From: Fibrobacter succinogenes
GTDB lineage: Bacteria > Fibrobacterota > Fibrobacteria > Fibrobacterales > Fibrobacteraceae
DNA: 52,895 nucleotides
Reading direction: 5' to 3'
Assembly (NCBI GenBank): GCA_902761355.1
Contig: CACWJY010000027.1
Span: forward strand, 1 to 52,895
Made by a program: the position numbers and the translations under genes. The notes under the pieces were generated by a model that saw nothing but the letters and a program-made list of their open reading frames with translations, was not told where the DNA came from and searched no databases. Shown here in pieces: positions 1 to 7,534 of the stretch (the first letter of the stretch is position 1; each line of letters starts with the position of its first letter).

Positions 1-141
<141 letters not shown>

Positions 142-164
142 TTAGGTTTTTTCGAAAAAATCTG

Positions 165-172
165 ATCATATA
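165..172 (-). promoter_or_regulatory. Possible -10 element for nifJ
   Basis: Read on the minus strand this is TATATGAT, about 40 bp ahead of the nifJ start. It is a plausible -10 box, but there is no convincing -35. The rest of 127-400 is AT-rich intergenic DNA that holds the divergent promoters of nifJ and the yejE-like gene; I see no gene in it. Confidence 0.3.
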
Positions 173-386
173 CACCCCGGGCATGTGGCGCACACCCGTG
201 GCGCAAAAATCCAAAGAAAAAATATAAAGATTAAAGGGGATAGAACATACATTTTTTGAAAAAAACTCTTAAACGGGGTTTCTATGGGGTGAAAAATGTC
301 GTTCAGAATGGAGTAAACAAATTTTAACAATAGTATTGGTATTCTTTGAGCGTGTTTATTATATAGAAGCGAACAATATCTTTTTC

Positions 387-392
387 TATATT
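387..392 (+). promoter_or_regulatory. -10 element placing the yejE-like gene on a near-leaderless mRNA
   Basis: TATATT ends 8 bp before the ATG at 401. A transcript starting at the usual distance from this box would begin at or within 1-2 nt of the start codon, and no Shine-Dalgarno sequence is present. Confidence 0.45.
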
Positions 393-400
393 CCGCATAA

Positions 401-1480
401 ATGAAATTCCGTGTATCTACAGAGACCTTGAACCGTCTGAAGCGGTTCCGCAAGAACAAGCGGGCGTTCTGGTCGCTGGTGGTGTTGGTGGTGGCGTACC
501 TGCTTTCGCTCACGAGTCCGTGGACGGTGAATGACGAACCGCTTTTCCTGCGATACGAAGGCAAGTCCTATTTCCCGGCTTTCGTGCGCTACAGTGAAAA
601 AGATTTTGGCGGGGAATACCAGACGGAACAGGATTATGCAAAGCTGTTCGCGACGGTCCGTGAGTGCGAAGAAGATGCCGCCGAAGGCTTTACGCGTGCG
701 GGGGGCTGCCCTGATTATTGGGCGGTGATGCCTCCGATCGCTCATGACCCGCTGAAGGCCGACTTGAGTGAAGATGGAGCGCCTCCGTTTGCGCCGAGTG
801 CGAATCATTGGCTCGGAACAGACAGTAACGGTCGCGATGTACTTTCGCGTCTGATTCACGGTTTTCGCATCTGCATTAGCTTTAGCTTGCTCCTGACGAT
901 TCTCGGGACATTCCTCGGGATTGTCATCGGTGGTATCCAGGGGTATCTCGGCAAGTTCTGGGATACGGGCATGCAGCGTTTTATCGAAATTTGGTCTTCG
1001 CTTCCGATGCTTTACGTGGTGATTCTGATCGGTAGCATTTACGGGCGCAGTTTCTGGCTTTTGATTTTGATTATGGCTGCTTTCAACTGGATTTCTCTCA
1101 GCTACTACATGCGTGCGGAATTCCTGAAGTTGCGCGGCATGACCTATGTGCAGTCCGCCAAGGTGCTGGGGTTGGGACACCGCCACATTTTCTTCAAGGA
1201 AATTTTGCCGAATGCGATGACCCCCGTGGTGACGCTTTTCCCGTTTACGTTGATTGGTGGAATCGGAAGCCTTACATCGCTGGATTTCTTGGGTTTCGGC
1301 TTGCAACCGCCGACTCCGAGCTGGGGAGAACTTATGAGCCAGGGACTCAATAACTTGTATGCCCCGTGGATTTCCGTGAGCACGGTCGCAGCACTGTTTA
1401 TCACGCTCCTCTTGACCACTTTCGTGGGTGAGGGCGTGCGGGATGCGATGGATCCGAAGTCGGGAGATAGGTATGTCTAA
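401..1480 (+). CDS. yejE: Oligopeptide ABC transporter permease, YejE/OppC type
   Basis: 359-aa inner-membrane permease. It begins with a cytoplasmic basic stretch and one membrane helix (about residues 23-40), followed by an external loop containing NDEPLFLRY and FGG, a pattern typical of YejE rather than plain DppC. The conserved block WLGTDSNGRDVLSRLIHG precedes the five-helix BPD_transp_1 domain. The EAA-type loop (about AKVLGLGHRHIFFKEILPNA) contacts the ATPase, and SLDFLGFG and EGVRDAMDP near the C-terminus also match YejE. YejABEF imports peptides; here the binding protein and the YejB-like partner are not adjacent, since nifJ lies upstream. The last codons overlap the start of the patatin gene, suggesting one operon through 3367. 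Confidence 0.85.
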   Translation: MKFRVSTETLNRLKRFRKNKRAFWSLVVLVVAYLLSLTSPWTVNDEPLFLRYEGKSYFPAFVRYSEKDFGGEYQTEQDYAKLFATVRECEEDAAEGFTRAGGCPDYWAVMPPIAHDPLKADLSEDGAPPFAPSANHWLGTDSNGRDVLSRLIHGFRICISFSLLLTILGTFLGIVIGGIQGYLGKFWDTGMQRFIEIWSSLPMLYVVILIGSIYGRSFWLLILIMAAFNWISLSYYMRAEFLKLRGMTYVQSAKVLGLGHRHIFFKEILPNAMTPVVTLFPFTLIGGIGSLTSLDFLGFGLQPPTPSWGELMSQGLNNLYAPWISVSTVAALFITLLLTTFVGEGVRDAMDPKSGDRYV

Positions 1481-2339
1481 TTCCCCAATGTCTAAAAAAG
1501 GTCTTGTTCTTGAAGGTGGCGGTATGCGCGGCCTGTATACTTGCGGCATCCTCGATACCTTTATGGAAAAGGGCATCGACTTTGATGGTGCTGTGGGTAT
1601 TTCTGCCGGGGCCTGTTTCGGATGCAACCTTAAGTCCAGACAGCCGGGGCGCGCCCTGCGCTACAATAGGCGTTTTGCGGGTGATAAGCGCTTTTGCAGT
1701 TTCCGTTCGTGGATCAAGACTGGCAATATTTACAATGCCGAATTCTGCTATAAGACGATTCCGCAGGAACTGGATCCATTCGATTTTGAAACGCTCAAGG
1801 CGAACCCGATGGAATTCTACATGGGCGTCACGGACATGGAAACCGGCAAGGCCCTTTTCCCGAAGTTCATTGATGGAAACGACAAGGAACTGGCCTGGAT
1901 GCAGGCTTCGGCTTCGATGCCGCTTGCTGCAAGAATTGTGGAAATTGATGGTGGCAAGTACATGGACGGCGGTATTGCTGATTCAATTCCGCTCGCCTTT
2001 ATGCAGTCCCAGGGGTACGATCGCAATGTGGTCATCTTGACCCAGCCGCGCAACTATGTGAAAAAGCCGAATAGCCTGATGCCGTTGATTCGGCTGGTCT
2101 ATCGCAAGTACCCGAAGTTTATTGAGGCGACGGCGCACCGTCACGAAATGTACAATGAAGAGACCCGCTACGTCTTTGAACAGGAAAAGGCGGGGAACGT
2201 GCTGGTGATTTGCCCCGAAGAATCACTTAATATCAGCCGCATCGAAAGAAATGTGGACGAGCTGCAGCGAGTCTATGATATCGGCAGGCGAATTGCAGAA
2301 TCCCGACTGGATGAAATCAGGGAGTTCTTGGGACGATGA
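1473..2339 (+). CDS. Patatin-like phospholipase family protein (YjjU-like)
   Basis: 288-aa predicted cytoplasmic or membrane-associated serine lipase/acylhydrolase. The oxyanion glycine loop EGGGMRG is at residues 14-20, the nucleophile elbow GISAG places Ser44, and the catalytic Asp is in MDGG (Asp165), so the Ser-Asp dyad is complete. The N-terminal layout and the SRQPGRALRYNRRF region resemble E. coli YjjU. The chosen ATG at 1473 overlaps the last 8 nt of the yejE-like gene and has GGGAG just upstream; an in-frame ATG at 1428 lies inside yejE and is less likely. The 3' end overlaps the next ATPase gene by 4 nt. Sitting between two transporter genes with overlaps on both sides, it is probably co-translated with them, but the substrate is unknown. 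Confidence 0.82.
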   Translation: MSNSPMSKKGLVLEGGGMRGLYTCGILDTFMEKGIDFDGAVGISAGACFGCNLKSRQPGRALRYNRRFAGDKRFCSFRSWIKTGNIYNAEFCYKTIPQELDPFDFETLKANPMEFYMGVTDMETGKALFPKFIDGNDKELAWMQASASMPLAARIVEIDGGKYMDGGIADSIPLAFMQSQGYDRNVVILTQPRNYVKKPNSLMPLIRLVYRKYPKFIEATAHRHEMYNEETRYVFEQEKAGNVLVICPEESLNISRIERNVDELQRVYDIGRRIAESRLDEIREFLGR

Positions 2340-3367
2340 ATTCTGTCTTGCAAGTAAAGAATCTCTCGGTCGCTTTCGGGTTCGACAAGAACGGTAAGCC
2401 TCGCGATGGAATGACGCCGCTACAGGTGACCGATCGAGTTTCGTTCGATATCCATGAGGGCGAATTCTTTGCGTTGGTGGGTGAGTCCGGCTGCGGAAAG
2501 AGTGTAACGGCGATGAGTATTCTGCGCCTGCTGCCGCAACCGAGTGCGCAAATTATTGAGGGCTCGGTAAATTATTGTCCTACCGAGAATGCCGCTTCTA
2601 TTGATCTTGTTAAGTTGCCTCTCGCGGAATTGCAGAAGGTTCGTGGTTCGGAAATAGCATGTATTTTTCAGGAACCGATGCAAGCGCTGAATCCGGTGGT
2701 GACTATCAAAAAACAGTTGCTAGAAGTGTTTAAGTTCTGTAAGCATTCCAAGGGCGGATTCATGTCTGTTATCCGTGAGCAGCTGGTTCTTGCTGGTTTC
2801 AAAGATGTGGATCGAGTCTTAAATTCCTATCCGCATGAACTTTCGGGTGGAATGCTTCAGCGCGTGTGCATTGTGATGGCTCTGCTATCTAAACCTAGGC
2901 TGATTATCGCTGACGAACCGACGACTGCCCTGGATGTGACGGTGCAGGCGCAAGTGCTCGCTGTTCTCAAGGATATGGCAGGTCGTACCGGAACGGCGGT
3001 TCTCTTGATTACGCATAATATGGGAATTGTGTCGCAGTATGCGGACCGTGTGGCGGTGATGTATGCGGGCCGCATCGTAGAAACCGGTGGTGTCCGTGAC
3101 GTGATTGATAATCCTATGCATCCGTATACGCAGGGGCTTTTGGCTGCTATTCCTGAGAATCATAGCGACATGCGTACGATGAAGTCTATTCCTGGTTCGG
3201 TGCCGCATCCGCGTGATTTTGTGAAGGGTTGCCGCTTTGCCGATCGTTGCGAAAAATGCGCGAATGCATCTGCTGAACTCCGCGAGAAGTGCATGTCTGC
3301 GCAGGTTCCGCCCAAACAAAAAGCTTCGGGCTCATTGAACCACGAAGCAAATTGTTTTTTGATTTAA
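2336..3367 (+). CDS. Peptide ABC transporter ATP-binding protein (OppD/YejF N-half type)
   Basis: 343-aa ATPase. Walker A GESGCGKS is at residues 49-56, the signature is LSGGMLQRV, Walker B is LIIADEPT with D-loop ALD, and the switch His is in LLITHN. The C-terminal oligo_HPY-type tail contains HPYTQGLLAAIP and a Cys-containing GCRFADRCEKC, as in DppD/OppD proteins. E. coli YejF is about 530 aa with two ATPase halves; this protein has one, so a second ATPase may be encoded elsewhere or the protein may act as a homodimer. It begins within the last 4 nt of the patatin gene (ATGA overlap). Downstream it faces the convergent cobB gene with only 7 bp between stops and no visible terminator. Confidence 0.87.
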   Translation: MNSVLQVKNLSVAFGFDKNGKPRDGMTPLQVTDRVSFDIHEGEFFALVGESGCGKSVTAMSILRLLPQPSAQIIEGSVNYCPTENAASIDLVKLPLAELQKVRGSEIACIFQEPMQALNPVVTIKKQLLEVFKFCKHSKGGFMSVIREQLVLAGFKDVDRVLNSYPHELSGGMLQRVCIVMALLSKPRLIIADEPTTALDVTVQAQVLAVLKDMAGRTGTAVLLITHNMGIVSQYADRVAVMYAGRIVETGGVRDVIDNPMHPYTQGLLAAIPENHSDMRTMKSIPGSVPHPRDFVKGCRFADRCEKCANASAELREKCMSAQVPPKQKASGSLNHEANCFLI

Positions 3368-3374
3368 GAAAATT

Positions 3375-4076
3375 CTATTTAAATTCCTTGCACCATTGGG
3401 GCACAATGTCTGTTGCCTTGCCTTCTACAAACACGTCTGTGTAAGGATCGCTGGTGGGGACTTCTAGGTTAAGGCAAGTGACTTTTGCACCAAAGCTCTT
3501 GGCGTAGCTTTTGAAACCTGCAGCGGGGTAGACAACGCTGCTTGTTCCAATGTACACGAATTCTTTGCAGTGCTGCAAGGCGTCCTGAATTTCTTCCATG
3601 TAGAGCGGCTGTTCTCCGAAGAATACGATATCTGGGCGACTCATGGCACCGCAGAACGGACAACGCGTTTCGAGAGTTTCCTCGCCGTCGAACATGAATT
3701 CGTGTTTGGGATTATGTTCGCAGGTCAGGCGCATCAGGTCGCCATGCATGTGTAGAATGCGCTTGGATCCGGCACGTTCATGCAGATTGTCTACGTTCTG
3801 TGTGACTAGGAGAAAATCATCGCCGAGGCGTTTTTCAAGTTCTGCAAGGGCAAAGTGGGCTGCGTTGGGTTCGTGTTCCTTAAGTCCCTTGCGCAAGAAG
3901 TTGTAAAAATCTTTTACGCGCTTTTTATCACGGTAATAGCCTTCGGGGGTACACACATCGTCGATGTTTTCATGTTCCCACATGCCATCGTTTCCGCGGA
4001 AAGTACGAAGTCCGGATTCGGCACTGATGCCTGCACCTGTCAATACAACGAGTCTGGGAAACTTTTTGGTACTCAT
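3375..4076 (-). CDS. cobB: Sir2-family NAD-dependent protein deacylase, CobB-like
   Basis: 233-aa sirtuin. The NAD-binding GAGISAESGLRTFRG begins at residue 14, TQNVDNLHERAG at 92-103 gives the conserved Gln/Asn/Asp, and the catalytic His is in MHGD (H111). A degenerate zinc module has Cys119 and CPFC (C139, C142), with the fourth ligand missing or replaced, as also happens in some CobB proteins. It would remove acyl groups from lysines using NAD+. In desuccinylating sirtuins a YxxR pair reads the acyl chain; here it is Y58-N-F-L61, with an Arg only at 62. The start ATG overlaps the stop of the upstream dipeptidase (TAATG), indicating translational coupling in a two-gene operon. Confidence 0.9.
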   Translation of the reverse strand: MSTKKFPRLVVLTGAGISAESGLRTFRGNDGMWEHENIDDVCTPEGYYRDKKRVKDFYNFLRKGLKEHEPNAAHFALAELEKRLGDDFLLVTQNVDNLHERAGSKRILHMHGDLMRLTCEHNPKHEFMFDGEETLETRCPFCGAMSRPDIVFFGEQPLYMEEIQDALQHCKEFVYIGTSSVVYPAAGFKSYAKSFGAKVTCLNLEVPTSDPYTDVFVEGKATDIVPQWCKEFK

Positions 4077-5461
4077 TAGCAGATTTCTCCAAAGAATAAG
4101 GTTTCAGCCACAATGCCATGTTCAAAGTCAGGCAGGTAAAGGCTTTCGTTTTCTCCATGAGCGTTACATTCGGGGTCTTCAAGGCCGGTGAGCAAAATGG
4201 GAATGTCGCCAAAGGTATTGCGAAATAACTCTGCTCCAGGAATGCTCGCTCCGCAACCGATAAATTTGGTCTCGGCACCGTAGGCAGTCGACATCGATTC
4301 GCTCATTTTTTGGAAGAACGGGTGTGCCGTGTCGGTTACAAACGGGTTTGCTCCATCTTCGGTTTTAATGCTGCATTCCAGGCCATAGGGAACCTGCGCT
4401 TGTAAAAATTCTACCAACTGTTGGGTAGCGACATCTGCGTCCATGCCTGGGGCGAGTCGTATACCGATACGGGCGTAAGCGGAGTCTTGCAGGACATTCC
4501 CTGCGTTTGTTCGGCTACCGACTTCCATCGCAGTTACTACGATAGAAGGCCTGCGCCAAAGTGAAAGGAGAATTTCGTCTTCGGGAACCTTTAACTGAAC
4601 GCGGTCCAGAATGCCGCCATCGTTGCGGAAAATCTTTTCGGTCATGCCGAGACTCTTGTAAGAGGCTAGTTCAGCTTCGGTGGGCGGGATAAGGTTGTCT
4701 TCAAAATGCGGAATAAGGATATTGCCTTTGCCGTCGGTAAGGTTGGCTATCATACGGCAAATAACCTGGCCGGGATCAGGGATAGGACCAGACCAGCTAC
4801 CAGAATGCAGAGGAGCCTTGGTAGCCTTGAGTTCTACGGTTACGGCGCTCATACCGCGGAGTGTCGTTGTAATTGAGGGGGTTCCCTTGGCAAAGTTTCC
4901 GAGGTCGGCAACGATGACTGCATCGCACTTTAAAAGTTTTGCATTTTTTTTCAGAATTTCGGCAAAACCGGCGCTTCCAGATTCTTCTTCGCCTTCAATC
5001 AAGAACTTTAGGTTTGGGCCATCGTTTTTCTTTAGGGCGCGCACTTGTTCCAGAGCTGCAAGGTGCGTCACGATTCCGGCCTTGTCGTCGGCTGTACCAC
5101 GTCCGTAAAGACGGTCACCCAGAAGGCATGCTTCAAAGGGTTTGGTATTCCAAAGCATCTCGCGCATAGGCGGCTGCACATCGTGGTGGGCATATAAGAG
5201 TACGGTCGGCTTGTCGGGGCTTGTCAGGCTTTCTCCGTAGACGGAGGGGCGTCCGCTAGGGGGTGATAAAAATTGAACGTTGGTGAGTCCCGCCTGTAAA
5301 AAAAGTTCCTTGACTTTTTCGGCTGATTGCAGAACGTACTTTTGATCAAAGTTGTCAAAACTGATTGAGGGAATACTTACCAGGTCGCTTAATGTCTGGA
5401 TATAGGCGGGCATTTTTTTATGAATGGCCGCAGTGACGGATTCAATCGTTTTCTGTTCCAT
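4076..5461 (-). CDS. M20-family metallodipeptidase
   Basis: 461-aa cytoplasmic zinc peptidase of the M20 family (carnosinase/dipeptidase-like branch). The motif YAHHDVQP carries the first metal His and catalytic Asp; GRGTADDKAG carries the bridging Asp; EGEEESGS carries the general-base Glu and metal Glu; the long insert with LHSG belongs to the dimerisation/lid domain; and GCGASIPGAE near the end contributes substrate contacts. An ATG exists at 5482, but the likely -10 box lies only 4 bp before it, which would put the transcript start inside that codon. The ATG at 5461 has AAGGAA upstream and is preferred. It is coupled to cobB by a TAATG overlap and divergent from the small lipoprotein at 5560. 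It would suit cleavage of peptides taken up by importers such as the upstream one. Confidence 0.85.
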   Translation of the reverse strand: MEQKTIESVTAAIHKKMPAYIQTLSDLVSIPSISFDNFDQKYVLQSAEKVKELFLQAGLTNVQFLSPPSGRPSVYGESLTSPDKPTVLLYAHHDVQPPMREMLWNTKPFEACLLGDRLYGRGTADDKAGIVTHLAALEQVRALKKNDGPNLKFLIEGEEESGSAGFAEILKKNAKLLKCDAVIVADLGNFAKGTPSITTTLRGMSAVTVELKATKAPLHSGSWSGPIPDPGQVICRMIANLTDGKGNILIPHFEDNLIPPTEAELASYKSLGMTEKIFRNDGGILDRVQLKVPEDEILLSLWRRPSIVVTAMEVGSRTNAGNVLQDSAYARIGIRLAPGMDADVATQQLVEFLQAQVPYGLECSIKTEDGANPFVTDTAHPFFQKMSESMSTAYGAETKFIGCGASIPGAELFRNTFGDIPILLTGLEDPECNAHGENESLYLPDFEHGIVAETLFFGEIC

Positions 5462-5486
5462 AAGGTTAAATTTCCTTTTCATTATG

Positions 5487-5492
5487 AATATA
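5487..5492 (-). promoter_or_regulatory. -10 element of the dipeptidase-cobB operon
   Basis: TATATT on the minus strand. Its position predicts a transcript start near 5480, leaving a short leader containing AAGGAA before the ATG at 5461. This is the main argument for that start codon. Confidence 0.4.
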
Positions 5493-5547
5493 GCAAAGTC
5501 TTTTTAGAAAAGGGACGCCCTTTGTTCCATGATCCGATGATATTTTT

Positions 5548-5553
5548 TATATT
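5548..5553 (+). promoter_or_regulatory. -10 element of the small lipoprotein gene (near-leaderless)
   Basis: TATATT ends 6 bp before the ATG at 5560, so the mRNA should start at or next to the initiation codon; no ribosome site is visible. Confidence 0.4.
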
Positions 5554-5559
5554 GTAGTC

Positions 5560-5766
5560 ATGAAATTTATTGCTAGTTTGTTTGTAGCTTCTATGCTCTT
5601 TTGTGCCTGTTCCGATGATGCCGCTATGTCCGAAATCAAGCGTTTGGCACAAGAAAATGCAAAACTCTTTAATACGGTTGATTCCTTAAAAAAGAATTTG
5701 GATTCGTTGACGGCCTACGGCGATTCTGTCAAAAAATCGCTCGAAAAGCTCGATATGCATCCTTAA
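5560..5766 (+). CDS. Small putative lipoprotein with coiled-coil heptads
   Basis: 68 aa. A short hydrophobic signal (about residues 3-16) leads to FCAC, a relaxed lipobox with Cys17 as the probable lipidated residue. The rest is charged and has leucine heptads (IKRLAQENAKL, VDSLKKNLDSL, VKKSLEKL), predicting a helical coiled coil like Lpp-type or cell-envelope spacer proteins. I do not recognise a named family. No partner gene is evident; it is followed by a non-coding leader region. Confidence 0.6.
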   Translation: MKFIASLFVASMLFCACSDDAAMSEIKRLAQENAKLFNTVDSLKKNLDSLTAYGDSVKKSLEKLDMHP

Positions 5767-5835
5767 ACCGCCACCGGCAGAGCGGTTTTGGGGAATTTTC
5801 TTAACCGTCAATCCCCAATCATTTAACAGTTTTGT

Positions 5836-5843
5836 TATATTTG
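5836..5843 (+). promoter_or_regulatory. -7 element TATATTTG for the 6053 gene and its long leader
   Basis: This is an exact match to the FCB-group TAnnTTTG pattern. It predicts transcription from about 5850, giving a leader of about 200 nt before the ATG at 6053. Confidence 0.5.
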
Positions 5844-5849
5844 CGCCCG

Positions 5850-6052
5850 TGGCTAACCATGGTCTGCCGCCTAGCGGCGACCCCTTTATAGTTTCGCTGG
5901 CCCAATTTGCCCGAAACCTTATCGCCGTCAAGCCTTTAAGGAGGCGCTATTAAGATGGCTTTAAGCACACACAAACACGAACCAGCCACACCGCCTGCGG
6001 GTTTATTTCCAGCCTGCACCTGCGGTCAACCCTTACTTATGAGGTGCCCCGA
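5850..6052 (+). promoter_or_regulatory. Structured 5' leader, possible cis-regulatory RNA
   Basis: The sequence allows nested perfect stems: CGGCGA at 5875-5880 with TCGCCG at 5922-5927, and inside it GTTTCG at 5891-5896 with CGAAAC at 5912-5917. A separate small stem GCCGC/GCGGC surrounds 5866-5878 and would compete with the outer one. After these comes a strong AAGGAGG at 5938-5944 that serves a short ORF rather than the main gene. I do not recognise a known riboswitch class. Confidence 0.4.
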
Positions 6053-6092
6053 ATGGAATACATCGCACTCGCACTTTCACTCGTTGCAGTGA
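5955..6092 (+). CDS. Possible 45-aa leader ORF overlapping the next gene
   Basis: The ATG at 5955 is preceded by the best Shine-Dalgarno in this region (AAGGAGG, 10-nt spacer). The frame encodes 45 residues with a CTCG and a later RCPEW segment and many His/Ser residues, and ends with TGA at 6092, 40 nt inside the downstream gene in another frame. It could be a leader peptide linking translation to the 6053 gene or a chance frame. No homologue is recognised. Confidence 0.28.
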   Translation: MALSTHKHEPATPPAGLFPACTCGQPLLMRCPEWNTSHSHFHSLQ

Positions 6093-6694
6093 TTCTGTGC
6101 ATTGTTATCCTCACGAAGGTTAACAAACTCCTTACCATGCTTCGTACTCCGATTTTCAAGAAGCTCACCCCGGACATGAACTTGAAGCCCGGTTCCCGTC
6201 GCCCGATCAGCGCACAGGAAATGGCTCAGCGCGGTGAAAAGAGCAACAAGGAAAATCGCCAGAATAACAATGGTAAGCCCGTTAAGGAAAATCGCGACAA
6301 TCGCTCTGCCGACAAACAGCAGCAGCCTGCTCGCGACCGTAATGAACAACGTGACCGTGGCAACCGCCGCGATCGTCGCGACCGCCGCGAAGGCCGCCGC
6401 GAACAGAACGTTGAAGCTCAGAACGTAGCTGCCGAAGCCCAGGCTCCCGCAGCTGCAGCTCCCGCCGTCGAAGCTGCCCCGGCCGCTGCTCCTGAAGCAC
6501 GCCGCCCGCTCGCTCCGCGTATTCCGGTTGAAACTCCGGCCGCTCCTGCCGTTGAAGCCCCGGTCGCTGCCCCTGCAGCACCTGCCGCTGAACCCGCAGT
6601 CGAAGCCGTCGAAACCACCTTCGATCCGTCCAAGGTCCGCTATGGCCGTCGCAACGTGATCAAGAAGGCTCCGGAACTCGCCGACGAAGACTAA
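6053..6694 (+). CDS. Membrane-anchored Arg-rich / Ala-Pro-rich protein of unknown function
   Basis: 213 aa from the ATG at 6053, which has GAGG 8 nt upstream; a GTG at 6044 is a weaker alternative. Residues 3-27 form one hydrophobic helix, probably anchoring the protein with the rest in the cytoplasm. The middle (about 70-125) is rich in Asn, Arg, Asp and Gln with repeated RDRRD/RDRGN units, resembling basic RNA-binding tails. This is followed by a long Ala/Pro/Glu linker and a conserved-looking end FDPSKVRYGRRNVIKKAPEL. The composition suggests a disordered tether that may hold RNA or ribosomes at the membrane, but that is inference. A strong terminator follows. Confidence 0.65.
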   Translation: MEYIALALSLVAVILCIVILTKVNKLLTMLRTPIFKKLTPDMNLKPGSRRPISAQEMAQRGEKSNKENRQNNNGKPVKENRDNRSADKQQQPARDRNEQRDRGNRRDRRDRREGRREQNVEAQNVAAEAQAPAAAAPAVEAAPAAAPEARRPLAPRIPVETPAAPAVEAPVAAPAAPAAEPAVEAVETTFDPSKVRYGRRNVIKKAPELADED

Positions 6695-6716
6695 TTGAGC
6701 ACGCGTTTATAACGCT

Positions 6717-6749
6717 AAAAAATCCCTCGGTTTTTACCGAGGGATTTTT
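6717..6749 (+). terminator. Rho-independent terminator after the 6053 gene
   Basis: The stem ATCCCTCGG/CCGAGGGAT has a TTTTTA loop and is followed by TTTT. The A-tract on the 5' side could also let it act in reverse. Confidence 0.85.
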
Positions 6750-6794
6750 GATTTATATATAAATCGGCTCGTCTGTACCGCGGGTGAGTCATAT

Positions 6795-6818
6795 AAAAAA
6801 TCCCCGCTTGGGCGGGGA
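6795..6818 (-). terminator. Rho-independent terminator of the slyD-rpiA operon
   Basis: On the minus strand TCCCCGC, loop CCAA and GCGGGGA are followed by TTTTTT, 27 bp after the rpiA stop. Confidence 0.85.
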
Positions 6819-6844
6819 TAATAAATACGGCAAAAAAGTCCGAA

Positions 6845-7534
6845 TTAGAATTCCACGAGGCCCTTGTCGGCATCGGCCAGAATCACCTTGGTCGCCATGC
6901 CCACGAACAGGCCGTGGCCCACGATACCCACGATGTGTTCCAGGTCGCGGGCGAGCTTGTCCGGATTCTCAATAATGCCGAACTTGGCGTCAGCAATCAG
7001 GTTGCCGCTGTCGCTAATGACCGGGCCGTCCTTGCCGGGTGCGCCCATACGCACCTTCAGGTCGCCGCCGAGTTTCTTCACGCGTTCGGTCACCACGGCG
7101 ATTGCGCCCGGAATGATTTCCAGCGGTACGGCGAACTTTTCGCCGAGCTTGTTCACTTTTTTGCCGCTGTCCGCGATGATCACGTAGTTGTCCGTCATCG
7201 AGGCGACAATCTTTTCGAGCAGGTGGGCGGCGCCACGGCCCTTGATCAAATTGCGCTGGTCGTCAATTTCGTCGGCACCGTCAATCACCATGTCCAGGTG
7301 GCACACTTCGCCCATTTCCTTCAGCGGAATGCCGAGGCTACGGCACTGCAGCGTGGTGCTCCAGCTCGTGCTCACGCCAACCACATGCAGGCCTTCCGTC
7401 TTGATACGCTCGGCAAGGCGGTTCACCATATGGGCGGCGGTGCTACCCGTTCCAAGACCCACGGTCATGCCGTCCTTGATCATATCTGCCGCGCGAACGC
7501 CTGCAGCCTTCTTGAGTTCGTCCATCGATGCCAT
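6845..7534 (-). CDS. rpiA: Ribose-5-phosphate isomerase A
   Basis: 229 aa, the usual length for RpiA, which interconverts ribose 5-phosphate and ribulose 5-phosphate in the pentose phosphate pathway. GLGTGSTA at residues 26-33 is the phosphate-binding turn; DGADEID and KGRGAA carry the active-site acidic residues and lysine; ADSGKKVNKLG follows. The ATG at 7534 overlaps the stop of the slyD-like gene (TAATG), with AGGAG 9 nt upstream; the in-frame ATG at 7543 lies against the ribosome site and is unlikely. It is translationally coupled to slyD and ends at a clear terminator. Confidence 0.95.
   Translation of the reverse strand: MASMDELKKAAGVRAADMIKDGMTVGLGTGSTAAHMVNRLAERIKTEGLHVVGVSTSWSTTLQCRSLGIPLKEMGEVCHLDMVIDGADEIDDQRNLIKGRGAAHLLEKIVASMTDNYVIIADSGKKVNKLGEKFAVPLEIIPGAIAVVTERVKKLGGDLKVRMGAPGKDGPVISDSGNLIADAKFGIIENPDKLARDLEHIVGIVGHGLFVGMATKVILADADKGLVEF

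Noticed and set aside
386..1627. Long minus-strand open frame (413 codons) opposite the yejE-like gene
   Set aside because: It is rich in His, Arg and Gln with no domain pattern, and mirrors a well-supported permease gene; shadow of GC-biased coding DNA.
5850..5950. SRP RNA, 6S RNA or a known riboswitch in the leader
   Set aside because: The conserved GGTCAGG/GGAAGCAGCC core of SRP RNA is absent, and no consensus of another class could be recognised.
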